NCBI GenBank assembly: GCA_017450435.1
Contig: JAFSTO010000030.1
Location: forward strand, 27,308 to 91,307
Length of the DNA: 64,000 nt
Source: Paludibacteraceae bacterium
GTDB lineage: Bacteria > Bacteroidota > Bacteroidia > Bacteroidales > Paludibacteraceae
Direction: 5' to 3'
Positions 1-9,022 of this stretch are shown piece after piece. The position numbers and the translations under genes are program-made. The stretch's first letter is position 1, and each line of letters starts with the position of its first letter. A model generated the notes under the pieces. That model was not told the DNA's origin, searched no databases, and saw only the letters and a program-made list of their open reading frames with translations.

Positions 1-2
1 CA

Positions 3-1520
3 TCTCTTGATGCGGCTTTCGCCACAATAGACACAACCATTACAACCGCCGCTAACGAGCTGAACACCACTTTTGTCGGACTACAGGAAAACAGTCACTA
101 CTTTCTTCGGCTACGCGCTATTAAAAATGACACCACCTTGTGCAGTAAATACCTATATGCAGAAGGCACAACATCTGCCGCATATTCTATTTTCTATCCT
201 GTAAACCACGACTCACTCTCGTTTACCACTGCACTTCTCACATGGCGGTCTGATGTCAAAGCAGACAGGATTGCAGTAACCGACAACGACAGCTACAACG
301 CAGAAGTACCCCTGACAGACAACGCCATACAAACGCGAAGAATACGCATAGAAAATTTGGAGCCGGGCAAAACCTACCGCGCCGAGATGATGGAAGGCAC
401 ACTGTCACACGGCCACACATCTTTTGTCATGCCACGATTGCCGGATAACCTTATCCGCATTTCTGCGGACAACGCTTCAGACCTATCCTCCATTATAGAC
501 GCCGCTCCTGAAGGAGCTTCCATACTATTCGAACAGGGAACCTATGACTATTCGTCAATAGAAATTGTTATTCCAAAGTCAATTACTCTGATGGGTGAAC
601 CGGGACTTAAAAGGCCTGTTATATACGCAAAATCTCTATTACTCGGGGGTAAGGTGGCTGCTAATGAAATCAGTATCTCAACGTTCACACTACAACACCT
701 TGAACTGAGCGGGTATCAACTGAGCGGCACAATAGAGCAGCATGAGCTTGAACCCAATCGTAAACTCATATCTTGCACAATGGGGCTTACCCGCAACGTT
801 AATATCGGCACTCTGACAATTGAGGACTGCATTGTCCGCAACTACACCAACAGCGTTATTGAACTTGTTGAGAACCTCAGCGGCTCACCTTCCTTCCGTG
901 CACGTATTGATCAGATAAGTATCAACAATTGTATATGCTTCGACCTTGGCAGAAACAGAAACAACTATCCCTCTGTTATTAGCATCACCAACAAGAACGA
1001 CAAAAACGGCTATTGCCGCCGATATAGCATTACCAACTCAACCTTTCACCATCTCGCTCGAGGCATCATAGAAGCACGAGTGTTCAACACTATTGATGGA
1101 TATGCTAACCCGGAAATCAATATCTCCAACTGCACCTTTGACCGACTGGGATATAAACATATCAACGATGGCGAATGGTGGGGTACAAACACGGAGGCTG
1201 TGAAGAACGTTTTTGACTGCAAAGCAACAGATGTGACAACAGATATCACTGTTATGCTTACATCTAGCATATTCGGTGAGATGCACACCGATTTGTTAAG
1301 CGAAAAGTTTGTACAAGGAGTCAATACAAATGCTATTGGAACATTTATGCTCAGTGAAAGCAAGAAACAAATATCCTCCGGCACGACTCTTATTGATGCT
1401 ATTCCACACACAGCCGACCAACTGTTTCCTAATCGTAATGACGGTAACTATATGATAGGAGAGAATGGTGCATGGGAGCAAGCCGGAGACCCGAGATGGC
1501 GCAATACAAACGAGGAATAA
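3..1520 (+). CDS. DUF4957/DUF5123 surface protein of a pectin locus (5' partial)
   Basis: The reading frame is open to the left window edge, so the true start lies outside. The TTG at 138 is an internal codon: the 45 codons upstream read as the end of a fibronectin type III-like module, and a second such module follows (to about window residue 145). The rest has the short beta-strand rungs of a parallel beta-helix (repeated I-x-N-C-x-F patterns) ending in a segment like DUF5123, which marks it as a DUF4957/DUF5123 protein. In Bacteroidetes these accompany pectin-degrading enzymes as surface glycan-binding proteins. The GH2 gene follows after 9 bases, so the two are very likely co-transcribed. 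The binding role is inferred from family and context; no catalytic residues can be pointed to. Confidence 0.8.
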   Translation, partial: SLDAAFATIDTTITTAANELNTTFVGLQENSHYFLRLRAIKNDTTLCSKYLYAEGTTSAAYSIFYPVNHDSLSFTTALLTWRSDVKADRIAVTDNDSYNAEVPLTDNAIQTRRIRIENLEPGKTYRAEMMEGTLSHGHTSFVMPRLPDNLIRISADNASDLSSIIDAAPEGASILFEQGTYDYSSIEIVIPKSITLMGEPGLKRPVIYAKSLLLGGKVAANEISISTFTLQHLELSGYQLSGTIEQHELEPNRKLISCTMGLTRNVNIGTLTIEDCIVRNYTNSVIELVENLSGSPSFRARIDQISINNCICFDLGRNRNNYPSVISITNKNDKNGYCRRYSITNSTFHHLARGIIEARVFNTIDGYANPEINISNCTFDRLGYKHINDGEWWGTNTEAVKNVFDCKATDVTTDITVMLTSSIFGEMHTDLLSEKFVQGVNTNAIGTFMLSESKKQISSGTTLIDAIPHTADQLFPNRNDGNYMIGENGAWEQAGDPRWRNTNEE

Positions 1521-1529
1521 TACATATAC

Positions 1530-4394
1530 ATGAAACTACTACTCTCCATACTTCTAACTCTCGGCACGTGGTCTCTTGACGGCTTGTGGCAGTTCCGATT
1601 CATTGAAACAGAAAACAATGACTCAATATTACGCGCTGCCATCAATGATAGCAATAACGACACACCGTCCGAATGGGACTCTATCAACGTACCGGCTAAT
1701 TGGGAAATTGCAAGAAAGAAAAAACCGGAGTACGGCGGAACGGTAACTGACTGCCACGGTATATATCGCTGCACTTTTACTACACCCGACATGAACAAGA
1801 GTAGTCACCTCATACTTCGCTTTGAAGGAGTACTCTTTTCTTACGATTTGTACGTCAACAAACATTTTGTAGGGTATTGGTCGGCCGCTTTTTGCCGCAA
1901 AGATTGGGATATTACTTCTTTTCTATCAGAAGATGGTAATAACACTATTGTTGTGGATGTGTCAACACGTAGCCGAAATCTCGCCTATCGGTTTGACTTG
2001 AATGACGACTGGGCGTTAACAGGTATCTTCCGCTCGGTTACACTCATTGAGCAACCCGCCTGCTATATATCTGACCACACATTCTCAACCAAAGTAATAA
2101 ACAATAACACGGCTGTTGTATGCTGCCACACTTCCATTGCACACACGTCGGAATCCAAGTCTCAAATACGCTGCATCACCACTCTCCGCGATAACAATGC
2201 CAATATAGTAGCAAAAGGTGATACACTTCTTAACGCCACTTTACGCAATCCCCACCTGTGGAATGCAGAAACGCCTTATCTCTACACTCTGCATATTGAA
2301 CTGCGTAACGGAGAGAACATATTAGATAGCCTTACCGAAAAAGTAGGTATTCGCGAAGTAAGTATTGCAGGTGACACTCTGCTTCTCAACCGTCTTCCAC
2401 TAACACTACGAGGTGTATGTATGAACGAGTTGCACCCCGACTATGGAAGAGCCATACCGGAAGATGTACTTAGAAAGGACCTTCAAATGATGAAAAGGGC
2501 TAATATCAATTATATTCGCACCGCACACTACCCTTTTCAACCTGTATTTTACCGTCTGTGTGACGAGATGGGATTCTATGTAATAACAGAAGTGCCATTC
2601 GGTTATGGCGACTCTAACCTTACCGACACCACATATCTTGCAGACCTGCTGACACGCGCGAAAGCAACCATATCGATTAATAAAAACCACCCGTCTATTA
2701 TTATATGGTCGGTTGGCAACGAAAACCCATATACCACAATAGTAGAAAAGACTATTGAGTACGTTCGTGATATTGACCCCACCCGTCCACGCACTATCCC
2801 CGGATATAAGGTTAGCAACACATTTTTACGCGACTCCACAAGCGAGGCTCTTTCTCTTTTTGCTTTGCACTATCAGTCCGTTGACAAAATTGAAGAGATG
2901 GCTTCTTACCACCTGAAGCCCATTATCCTTACCGAATATTCCCACTCTCTTGGCCTTGCTTTTGACGCGCTTGAGTCTCAACAGTCCATGATACGCCGCC
3001 ATTCCTCCATTGCCGGAGGCTCCGTTTGGGTGTGGGCAGACCAAGCTCTAAAAAGAACTCGAAAAACAACAGATTGCATTACTGACACCATACCACAAGG
3101 AGTATGGCTCGACTCTACAACATACTATGATAGCTACAACGACAAAGGAACAGACGGCATCGTCTTCGCTAATCGGTATCCGCAAGAGGATTATTATCAA
3201 CTGCGCAAACTATACTCACCGATATGGGTAGAAGACAGTAGTCTTACAATAGCGACCCGTCGGGAGACCGGCATCAAGAGAATCTCTTTTGTCGTGAATA
3301 ACAGATACGATTTCACCAGCCTACGCGGCTATACATGCTGTTGGACAATAACCGACTACCGCGACACTATTGCTGCCGGGGAAAAAAAACTCAGAGCCTT
3401 GCCTCACAAAGCAGAATGTATAACGCTCACAACAAAAATCCGGCATCAAAGTGATGCCTTATTACACCTCGCTTTTATCAGCACGGAAGGAGATACCGTA
3501 TATGAGCACAATATGCCACTTACGTATCCGTCGCACAATTATTCGGCTCCACTAAACAAACCGATTCTTCATGATACGTCCGATATCAGGTGCTTTATTG
3601 ACAATAATGCCAACCTCATTCTCATGTCTGCCGAGGATACGCTGCTTAACTCTCCGTTTTTACTGCGTGTCGGACGAAAGCCGTCTATCAACCTAATCAA
3701 TCTTATAACACGCAACAAGTTAGATTCATATTGGCTGCCATATATCATTACTCCCGAGGTATTATCATGTACCCGCGACTCTAACCACCAAATAATCAAA
3801 GCACGTTGGCATAGGCAGAATAGTGACAGCAATGAGTTTTATGAAGGAAATATACATATCTATTTTCTCCCATCCGGCGCCGTTCACATCTGCTATGATA
3901 TTCATTCCCGCCACGCAAGCGGCACTATTTTGGAACTTGGTTTGACGCTACGCATGTCGCAAACTCTCAACACTTTTGCGTGGCTCGGAAAAGGTCCGTT
4001 CTCCTCTACGCCACATAAGTCAATTCTAAACGAAAGAGACATTTGGTATCTTGACAAAGACGATATACGACTCATCGGCAACCGAGCTGATGTTAGTATT
4101 GCTGCTGCCATAAACAAACAGAATGATAGCCATTCTGTCATTATAATTCCCACTTCGGACCTCGGCGTAGAAAACATTGACGAACAACTTTACTTGACTG
4201 ACACACGAATACTTTCATCATACGGCACCAAACTGTCAAGAATGATGGTACAACAGAAAGCACATCAAGCCAAGCATGCCGCAGGTGACATATATATTTG
4301 CCCCATTTCCCGTCACCCTGAAGCTGAAGAATTGTTCCTTCCTTTACCGGACATTAAATTGGAACGTCCGTTCTTGAAAATATATGACCATTAA
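1530..4394 (+). CDS. Glycoside hydrolase family 2 (beta-galactosidase-like)
   Basis: A 954-residue GH2 enzyme in the five-domain layout of LacZ-type proteins. A short signal peptide (about residues 1-15) precedes a sugar-binding jelly roll, an Ig-like domain, a TIM barrel (about 290-530) and a C-terminal domain like the beta-galactosidase small chain (about 690-930). The acid/base glutamate is E398 in SVGNENP and the nucleophile E469 in ILTEYSH, both in the expected barrel positions; an aromatic VWVWADQ segment follows. GH2 members cleave terminal beta-galactosides, beta-glucuronides, beta-mannosides and others. Between a DUF4957 protein and a GH28 enzyme, a pectin side-chain or rhamnogalacturonan substrate is likely, but specificity cannot be read from sequence. 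The ATG lies 9 bases after the previous stop and matches the signal peptide. Confidence 0.9.
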   Translation: MKLLLSILLTLGTWSLDGLWQFRFIETENNDSILRAAINDSNNDTPSEWDSINVPANWEIARKKKPEYGGTVTDCHGIYRCTFTTPDMNKSSHLILRFEGVLFSYDLYVNKHFVGYWSAAFCRKDWDITSFLSEDGNNTIVVDVSTRSRNLAYRFDLNDDWALTGIFRSVTLIEQPACYISDHTFSTKVINNNTAVVCCHTSIAHTSESKSQIRCITTLRDNNANIVAKGDTLLNATLRNPHLWNAETPYLYTLHIELRNGENILDSLTEKVGIREVSIAGDTLLLNRLPLTLRGVCMNELHPDYGRAIPEDVLRKDLQMMKRANINYIRTAHYPFQPVFYRLCDEMGFYVITEVPFGYGDSNLTDTTYLADLLTRAKATISINKNHPSIIIWSVGNENPYTTIVEKTIEYVRDIDPTRPRTIPGYKVSNTFLRDSTSEALSLFALHYQSVDKIEEMASYHLKPIILTEYSHSLGLAFDALESQQSMIRRHSSIAGGSVWVWADQALKRTRKTTDCITDTIPQGVWLDSTTYYDSYNDKGTDGIVFANRYPQEDYYQLRKLYSPIWVEDSSLTIATRRETGIKRISFVVNNRYDFTSLRGYTCCWTITDYRDTIAAGEKKLRALPHKAECITLTTKIRHQSDALLHLAFISTEGDTVYEHNMPLTYPSHNYSAPLNKPILHDTSDIRCFIDNNANLILMSAEDTLLNSPFLLRVGRKPSINLINLITRNKLDSYWLPYIITPEVLSCTRDSNHQIIKARWHRQNSDSNEFYEGNIHIYFLPSGAVHICYDIHSRHASGTILELGLTLRMSQTLNTFAWLGKGPFSSTPHKSILNERDIWYLDKDDIRLIGNRADVSIAAAINKQNDSHSVIIIPTSDLGVENIDEQLYLTDTRILSSYGTKLSRMMVQQKAHQAKHAAGDIYICPISRHPEAEELFLPLPDIKLERPFLKIYDH

Positions 4395-4410
4395 GTAAGC
4401 ATTATTTCCT

Positions 4411-6597
4411 ATGAAACACATTATTACATCGCATTTTGACGGACAGACATCTGCTCTGTATCTCGCGCTTACCATTATGCTGATAGTTTTCTCTCCCCGC
4501 GTCTCTGCATTTGTTAATCGGTATGGTGTGACTCTACCGGCCGACTACACCGAGCGACTTGATATTCCTTACAAACAGACCAATCGCTGGATCGGGTATT
4601 TTGATTTTTACGCCCCGACCAATACCGCCGCGCCGGTTCCCGTTGTCATCAACATACATGGTGGTGGTTGGGACCATAATCAGAAAGAGCAGGAAGGTGG
4701 TTGGAAGCCTTATTTCCGCAATGGTATGGCGGTCATCAATATGCAGTATCGCCTGACTCCGGAAGCACCGGCACCGGCAGCCGTGGAAGACGTAAAGGAT
4801 TTGGTTCGGTATGTTCGACGAAATGCTACGCAATTAAATATTGACACTACACGCATTCTTCTTACCGGGGCTTCTGCCGGTGGACATCTTGCGCTGATGG
4901 GAGCATACACTATGTCTGACACAATTTTTGCTGTTATTGATAGATATGGAGTAACCGATATGCAAGATTATATGCCACTGTCTTCTTCACCCAAAAAATG
5001 GATAGGAAAGGAGCATCTGCAAGACACCGCCTTTATCCGTGACATGTCCCCGCTATACCATGTCAGCGATGCAGCACCGGCCACTCTTATCATACATGGT
5101 GATAACGACCAAGTCGTGCCTTATAGACAATCGCTTTGGCTCACTGATAGTCTAAAACGACACGGTATAACACACAAGTTATTCACCATTCCGGGAGGTG
5201 GACACGGCAGATTTACTGACGAATACAAACGACTATCAGACCTCGAGACAGAAGATTTTCTGTGTTTGCTCGGTATTTGTCCGTCACTTGATATTCGTCT
5301 GTTTGGTGCAGTGTCCGACTCTACCATACTCTCCACCTCTGCCATTCAAGCGGCGATAGACAAAGCCGCAGACGAACATATCCGCCGTGTTGTCATACCT
5401 GCCGGCACTTGGCTAAGCGGCACACTACACATGCGCTCTAATGTACAACTATGGCTTGACGAAGGAGCACAATTGATTGGCAGTACAAATCTTGAAGACT
5501 ACCCTGTCATTTCACCGGCATACGTCAGCCACACCAACCGATATACCAATAAGTGTCTGATTTATGCTGAAAAATGCCACAACATTTCCATCGCGGGAAA
5601 GGGCACTATAGATGGCAGAGGATGGCACGAAACGTTTCGTGCAGACACAAACGACAATCTGCTCAGTATAAAACTCCGACCATATATCATTCGTATGGTA
5701 AACTGCCATAACATACGCATACACGACGTCACATTACTCAACTCGCCTGCATGGATGCAACAATATCTCAACTGCGAAAATTTGTCTGTAAGAGGGGTTT
5801 ATGTAAAAAGTCACTATAATTACAATAACGATGGTCTTGATATTGATTGTTGTCGCCACGTCCGCGTATATAATTGCAACATCAATTCCGATGACGATGC
5901 TATCTGCATGAAAGCAACCAACGCTGACGGCGTGTGTGAAGATATTATCATCACTGATTGCAGGATTGCCGCCAACTGCAATAGTGTCAAAGTAGGGACT
6001 GAAACAAATGGAGACTTTCGTAATATACGAATAGAAAACTGCACTTTCCATCGTCCTGATTTTCCGACAATGTATCCCCGTCCGCACCGCGCTCTTGCCG
6101 GTATAGCACTTGAGATAGCCGATGGCGGAACACTCGAGAATGTTGAAGTGAATAACATCACAATGACAGACATCATGTCACCACTTTTCATCCGCTTAGC
6201 TGATAGAGGACGTAACTACTATGATGGAGGACCGTCACAGCCTGTGGGTAAGTTGCACGACATCACTATACGAAACATCAAAGCCAAAACTATGGGCATA
6301 ACTCCTTCTGCCATTACTGCAGTCAAACAAGGACGAGTAGAAAACGTTCTATTGGAAGACGTATATATCACACTCCCCGGAGGTGCCACAGAAGCAGACG
6401 TAACGCAACCTGTTATTAACGAAATGGATAAGGCTTATCCGGAAAATCTCATGTATAACGGCATCAATTGTGCCGGGCTTTATATTCGTCACGCCCACAA
6501 TATCACATTGCGTAATGTACACTTTACAACATTACTGCCGGACACAAGACCACTAATATTAACCGATGACGCAGACGTGGTAAGGTATGATGAATAA
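4411..6597 (+). CDS. Esterase-polygalacturonase fusion (alpha/beta hydrolase + GH28)
   Basis: A 728-residue two-enzyme protein. After a signal peptide (about 1-33) comes an alpha/beta-hydrolase of the BD-FAE/acetyl-xylan-esterase type (about 45-290): oxyanion motif HGGG at 83-86, nucleophile S155 in GASAG, acid near D231-D233 and H265 in GGGHG. From about residue 295 a GH28 right-handed beta-helix follows, with NND at 472-474, the paired aspartates at 494-496 and SVKVGTE at 525-531, the Bacteroidetes variant of the usual substrate-binding stretch. The likely action is removal of an acyl or methyl ester followed by hydrolysis of galacturonate linkages by the same polypeptide. It starts 16 bases after the GH2 stop and belongs to the same transcription unit. 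Both halves keep their catalytic residues, so this does not look like an assembly artefact. Confidence 0.9.
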   Translation: MKHIITSHFDGQTSALYLALTIMLIVFSPRVSAFVNRYGVTLPADYTERLDIPYKQTNRWIGYFDFYAPTNTAAPVPVVINIHGGGWDHNQKEQEGGWKPYFRNGMAVINMQYRLTPEAPAPAAVEDVKDLVRYVRRNATQLNIDTTRILLTGASAGGHLALMGAYTMSDTIFAVIDRYGVTDMQDYMPLSSSPKKWIGKEHLQDTAFIRDMSPLYHVSDAAPATLIIHGDNDQVVPYRQSLWLTDSLKRHGITHKLFTIPGGGHGRFTDEYKRLSDLETEDFLCLLGICPSLDIRLFGAVSDSTILSTSAIQAAIDKAADEHIRRVVIPAGTWLSGTLHMRSNVQLWLDEGAQLIGSTNLEDYPVISPAYVSHTNRYTNKCLIYAEKCHNISIAGKGTIDGRGWHETFRADTNDNLLSIKLRPYIIRMVNCHNIRIHDVTLLNSPAWMQQYLNCENLSVRGVYVKSHYNYNNDGLDIDCCRHVRVYNCNINSDDDAICMKATNADGVCEDIIITDCRIAANCNSVKVGTETNGDFRNIRIENCTFHRPDFPTMYPRPHRALAGIALEIADGGTLENVEVNNITMTDIMSPLFIRLADRGRNYYDGGPSQPVGKLHDITIRNIKAKTMGITPSAITAVKQGRVENVLLEDVYITLPGGATEADVTQPVINEMDKAYPENLMYNGINCAGLYIRHAHNITLRNVHFTTLLPDTRPLILTDDADVVRYDE

Positions 6598-6696
6598 ATA
6601 TTATCGATTATTGCACAAATGATAATTATTTTCGCAATTTGTCAGTTTTCAAACCACTTTAACCGCTTATTAAACCCCATTTAAACGTTATTTGAG

Positions 6697-6704
6697 TAAT
6701 TTTG
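6697..6704 (+). promoter_or_regulatory. Bacteroidetes -7 box (TAATTTTG)
   Basis: TAnnTTTG match 27 bases before the ATG at 6732. No TTG stands at the usual 20-base distance upstream, so only the -7 element is called. It would give the secreted-protein genes that follow their own promoter, separate from the GH28 operon. Confidence 0.5.
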
Positions 6705-6731
6705 CAACAGAAACCTAATACCTTTTGCACC

Positions 6732-8789
6732 ATGAAACACAATTCTCTTTTTGTACAAATCATCCTATTATGTACAATCCTTTCACCAACCTTTGCCAGC
6801 CCGGAGACACTATTGAATTATACCTTCCCCGGAAAGAACAGCAGCCACCCCAACTATTGCACCGCTATCCCTGCCTCGCAAACAAGCGGCGATTTTATTA
6901 TTGAATACTCAGGAGGAGAACTGCGCAACACTTGTGTAAGACTGACGAACAATAGCAACATGGTATCAGTTCAGTATGCCGCAAATTTTCAAGAAGGCGA
7001 CATCATAACTCTAACATGGGCATCAAAAGGTGAAGGAGGTTTTGTCCTGCTCACCTCAGGAGATGTCGAATTCTCAACGACGACACTTGACTCCGGCTCA
7101 ATGAGTAGCGAAATAGTTGTAGGCAACGCGGCAGGACAATGGGACATTGCCGGAAAGTCGTCCTTTTCAATTAAAAGGGGAGCAGATACCTCCGTTGAAC
7201 TGAACACTATCACCATTGTGGGAGAACCGAGAGAAACAGAAGACCCAAGTATTATTCCGACAAAATTGTTAGACTACACTTTCCCCGGAAAGAATTCAAG
7301 CCACAGCAATTATGTCACGTCTCTGCCTGTTTCACAAACACGAAATAACTTTATCATAAGTTTCAGCGAAATAACAGATGCCTCCGGGCTTCGTGGGACA
7401 TGCGTTCGACTGCATCAAAACAGCAGTTCCGTTCGTGTTACATACCGTGGTACCTTCCTCGCCGGAGACTCAATTATTCTCAACTGGACTTCAAAAGAAG
7501 CCGGAACAAATGTTGTTTTAACAAGCAGCTCCGAATCATCAGTCGCCACAACCCCGACAGAAACCACCGGAGACGTTCCGCTTTCTGATACAATCATTGT
7601 CGGCTCAGCTGAAGGACAACTGAATATAACAGGACATACTTCGTTTGAAATGAAACGCGGAACAACTAATTCCGTAGAGTTGCGTTCATTGGTTATCATC
7701 GGCGTAAGACGAGATATTCCTGAACAAGAGCAACTAACTGTCGAAGAAACAATGACATGGGATTGGACGTATGCATCAACTGAAGCAAAGATTGTTCCAC
7801 CAAGTGCCACTGACACCTTAGTGCTGGCCAACATTGACGGCATAACCGATGATTATTCCACTTTCGACGCACGCTATATAGTGTTTGTGGGTGAAAACGC
7901 TGTTCGTAACGGCAAATCCTGTCAAGTAAGTTACCTGATGATTAACTTGGCCAGACCCGGGCACATAAAGGTCACATTCTGCAATGTGGGCAACAACAAG
8001 GGAGACCGCTACCTCTTCATAAATGGTGAATCAACCGGTGTTTATTCTATAGACACAGAGGATAACGACCCAAAAGTTGTTGAACAAGATGTGCCGGCCG
8101 GAGAATTGGTCTTCACAGCACAACGAACCGACAAAGAGGGCAACCAAGCTATTCGCATTATGCGTATCGAATACACTCCTTTTGACAGATACAAGCGTAA
8201 CGTGACAGCCGGCAGATACGGCACGCTCTGTCTTGAACGAGCCGGTACGATGATTGAAGGGGCAACACTCTATCGGCTTGTACAAAAACAGACAAGCGGC
8301 TCTTACGTTACACAGGTCGTAATGGAAGAAGTTACAACAACTGAAGCCGGAAAACCGTACATCATTCTTCCTTCAAGCGAAGAAATGATTATATGGCAAT
8401 ATGGTGATGCAGCCCTCGTTGCAGACAACGAGAACGGACTCTACGGCTCATTTGTCGAACAAGATATAACTGCCGCAACAGGGGATGCCGACCTGTATAT
8501 TATCTCCAATAACCAACTTCACCCCACGGGAGCATATAACAAAGTAGGTGCTCACAAGGCATATATCAAGATGAGCGAAGTACCGGCCTCCGCGCCGGCG
8601 CCCGCGCCGAATGTACGACGCGTCTGCTTGCAAGTAACAGGGAATAATACTGCCACCAATATTGACAACGATAGTCTGAATACTTGTACCCTGCATAATA
8701 AAACATACGATATTCTCGGCAGAGAAACTGACAAAGATGCAGATCAAATAACTATAATTAACGGAAAGAAAACATTAACCATAAAATGA
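6732..8789 (+). CDS. Secreted multi-domain protein, probable glycan-binding T9SS cargo
   Basis: The ATG at 6732 is chosen because it begins a normal signal peptide (MKHNSLF... to ...TFAS) and lies just after a -7 box; a TTG 30 bases upstream would overlap that box. The 685-residue product holds two tandem copies of a domain starting LLNYTFPGKNSSH, then a domain of about 130 residues (TWDW ... EYTPF) shared with the protein at 10814. A module with a GTLCLE core and AYIKMSEVP follows, of a kind that ends many secreted Prevotella/Bacteroides proteins, and the tail ILGRETD...INGKKTLTIK looks like a Por secretion sorting signal. No catalytic motif is visible. A carbohydrate-binding role in the pectin locus is inferred from context only. 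Confidence 0.75.
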   Translation: MKHNSLFVQIILLCTILSPTFASPETLLNYTFPGKNSSHPNYCTAIPASQTSGDFIIEYSGGELRNTCVRLTNNSNMVSVQYAANFQEGDIITLTWASKGEGGFVLLTSGDVEFSTTTLDSGSMSSEIVVGNAAGQWDIAGKSSFSIKRGADTSVELNTITIVGEPRETEDPSIIPTKLLDYTFPGKNSSHSNYVTSLPVSQTRNNFIISFSEITDASGLRGTCVRLHQNSSSVRVTYRGTFLAGDSIILNWTSKEAGTNVVLTSSSESSVATTPTETTGDVPLSDTIIVGSAEGQLNITGHTSFEMKRGTTNSVELRSLVIIGVRRDIPEQEQLTVEETMTWDWTYASTEAKIVPPSATDTLVLANIDGITDDYSTFDARYIVFVGENAVRNGKSCQVSYLMINLARPGHIKVTFCNVGNNKGDRYLFINGESTGVYSIDTEDNDPKVVEQDVPAGELVFTAQRTDKEGNQAIRIMRIEYTPFDRYKRNVTAGRYGTLCLERAGTMIEGATLYRLVQKQTSGSYVTQVVMEEVTTTEAGKPYIILPSSEEMIIWQYGDAALVADNENGLYGSFVEQDITAATGDADLYIISNNQLHPTGAYNKVGAHKAYIKMSEVPASAPAPAPNVRRVCLQVTGNNTATNIDNDSLNTCTLHNKTYDILGRETDKDADQITIINGKKTLTIK
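8079..8155 (+). repeat. 77-bp tract nearly identical to 11705-11781
   Basis: The coding stretch for VEQDVPAGELVF... matches the paralogous domain in the gene at 10814 at 76 of 77 bases, while the DNA on either side differs at many synonymous positions. See the partner entry at 11705. Confidence 0.85.
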
Positions 8790-8797
8790 CAATAACG

Positions 8798-8944
8798 ATG
8801 AAAAAACAATATTACCGCCCTACCATTGATTGTATAGTTCTTATCGGTACAAACATAATATGCGATAGCCCCGTTGGAAATCTCACTCCCGGTGTTATGG
8901 GAATTGACGATGAGCCCGCTCCTGACTATAGCATCGGAGAGTGA
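8798..8944 (+). CDS. Small 48-residue peptide of the MKKxYxxPxI type
   Basis: A 48-residue frame (MKKQYYRPTIDCIVLIGTNI ... YSIGE) starts 8 bases after the previous stop. It resembles a loose group of very short Bacteroidales peptides that begin MKKxYxKPxxEVV, contain a hydrophobic stretch then a Cys/Ser/Pro/Gly segment, and end in an acidic tail (here GIDDEPAPDYSIGE). They are usually annotated as hypothetical and their function is unknown to me. The Cys at residue 26 follows the hydrophobic stretch but the context is not a convincing lipobox. Position between two secreted-protein genes and codon use like the neighbours favour a real gene. Confidence 0.6.
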   Translation: MKKQYYRPTIDCIVLIGTNIICDSPVGNLTPGVMGIDDEPAPDYSIGE

Positions 8945-9022
8945 TATATATGTGCTATTAACAACTTTATATCACAACATATAGAAAAAGAGTGTCTAAC
9001 GAATTTTAAAAACTCTTATATT

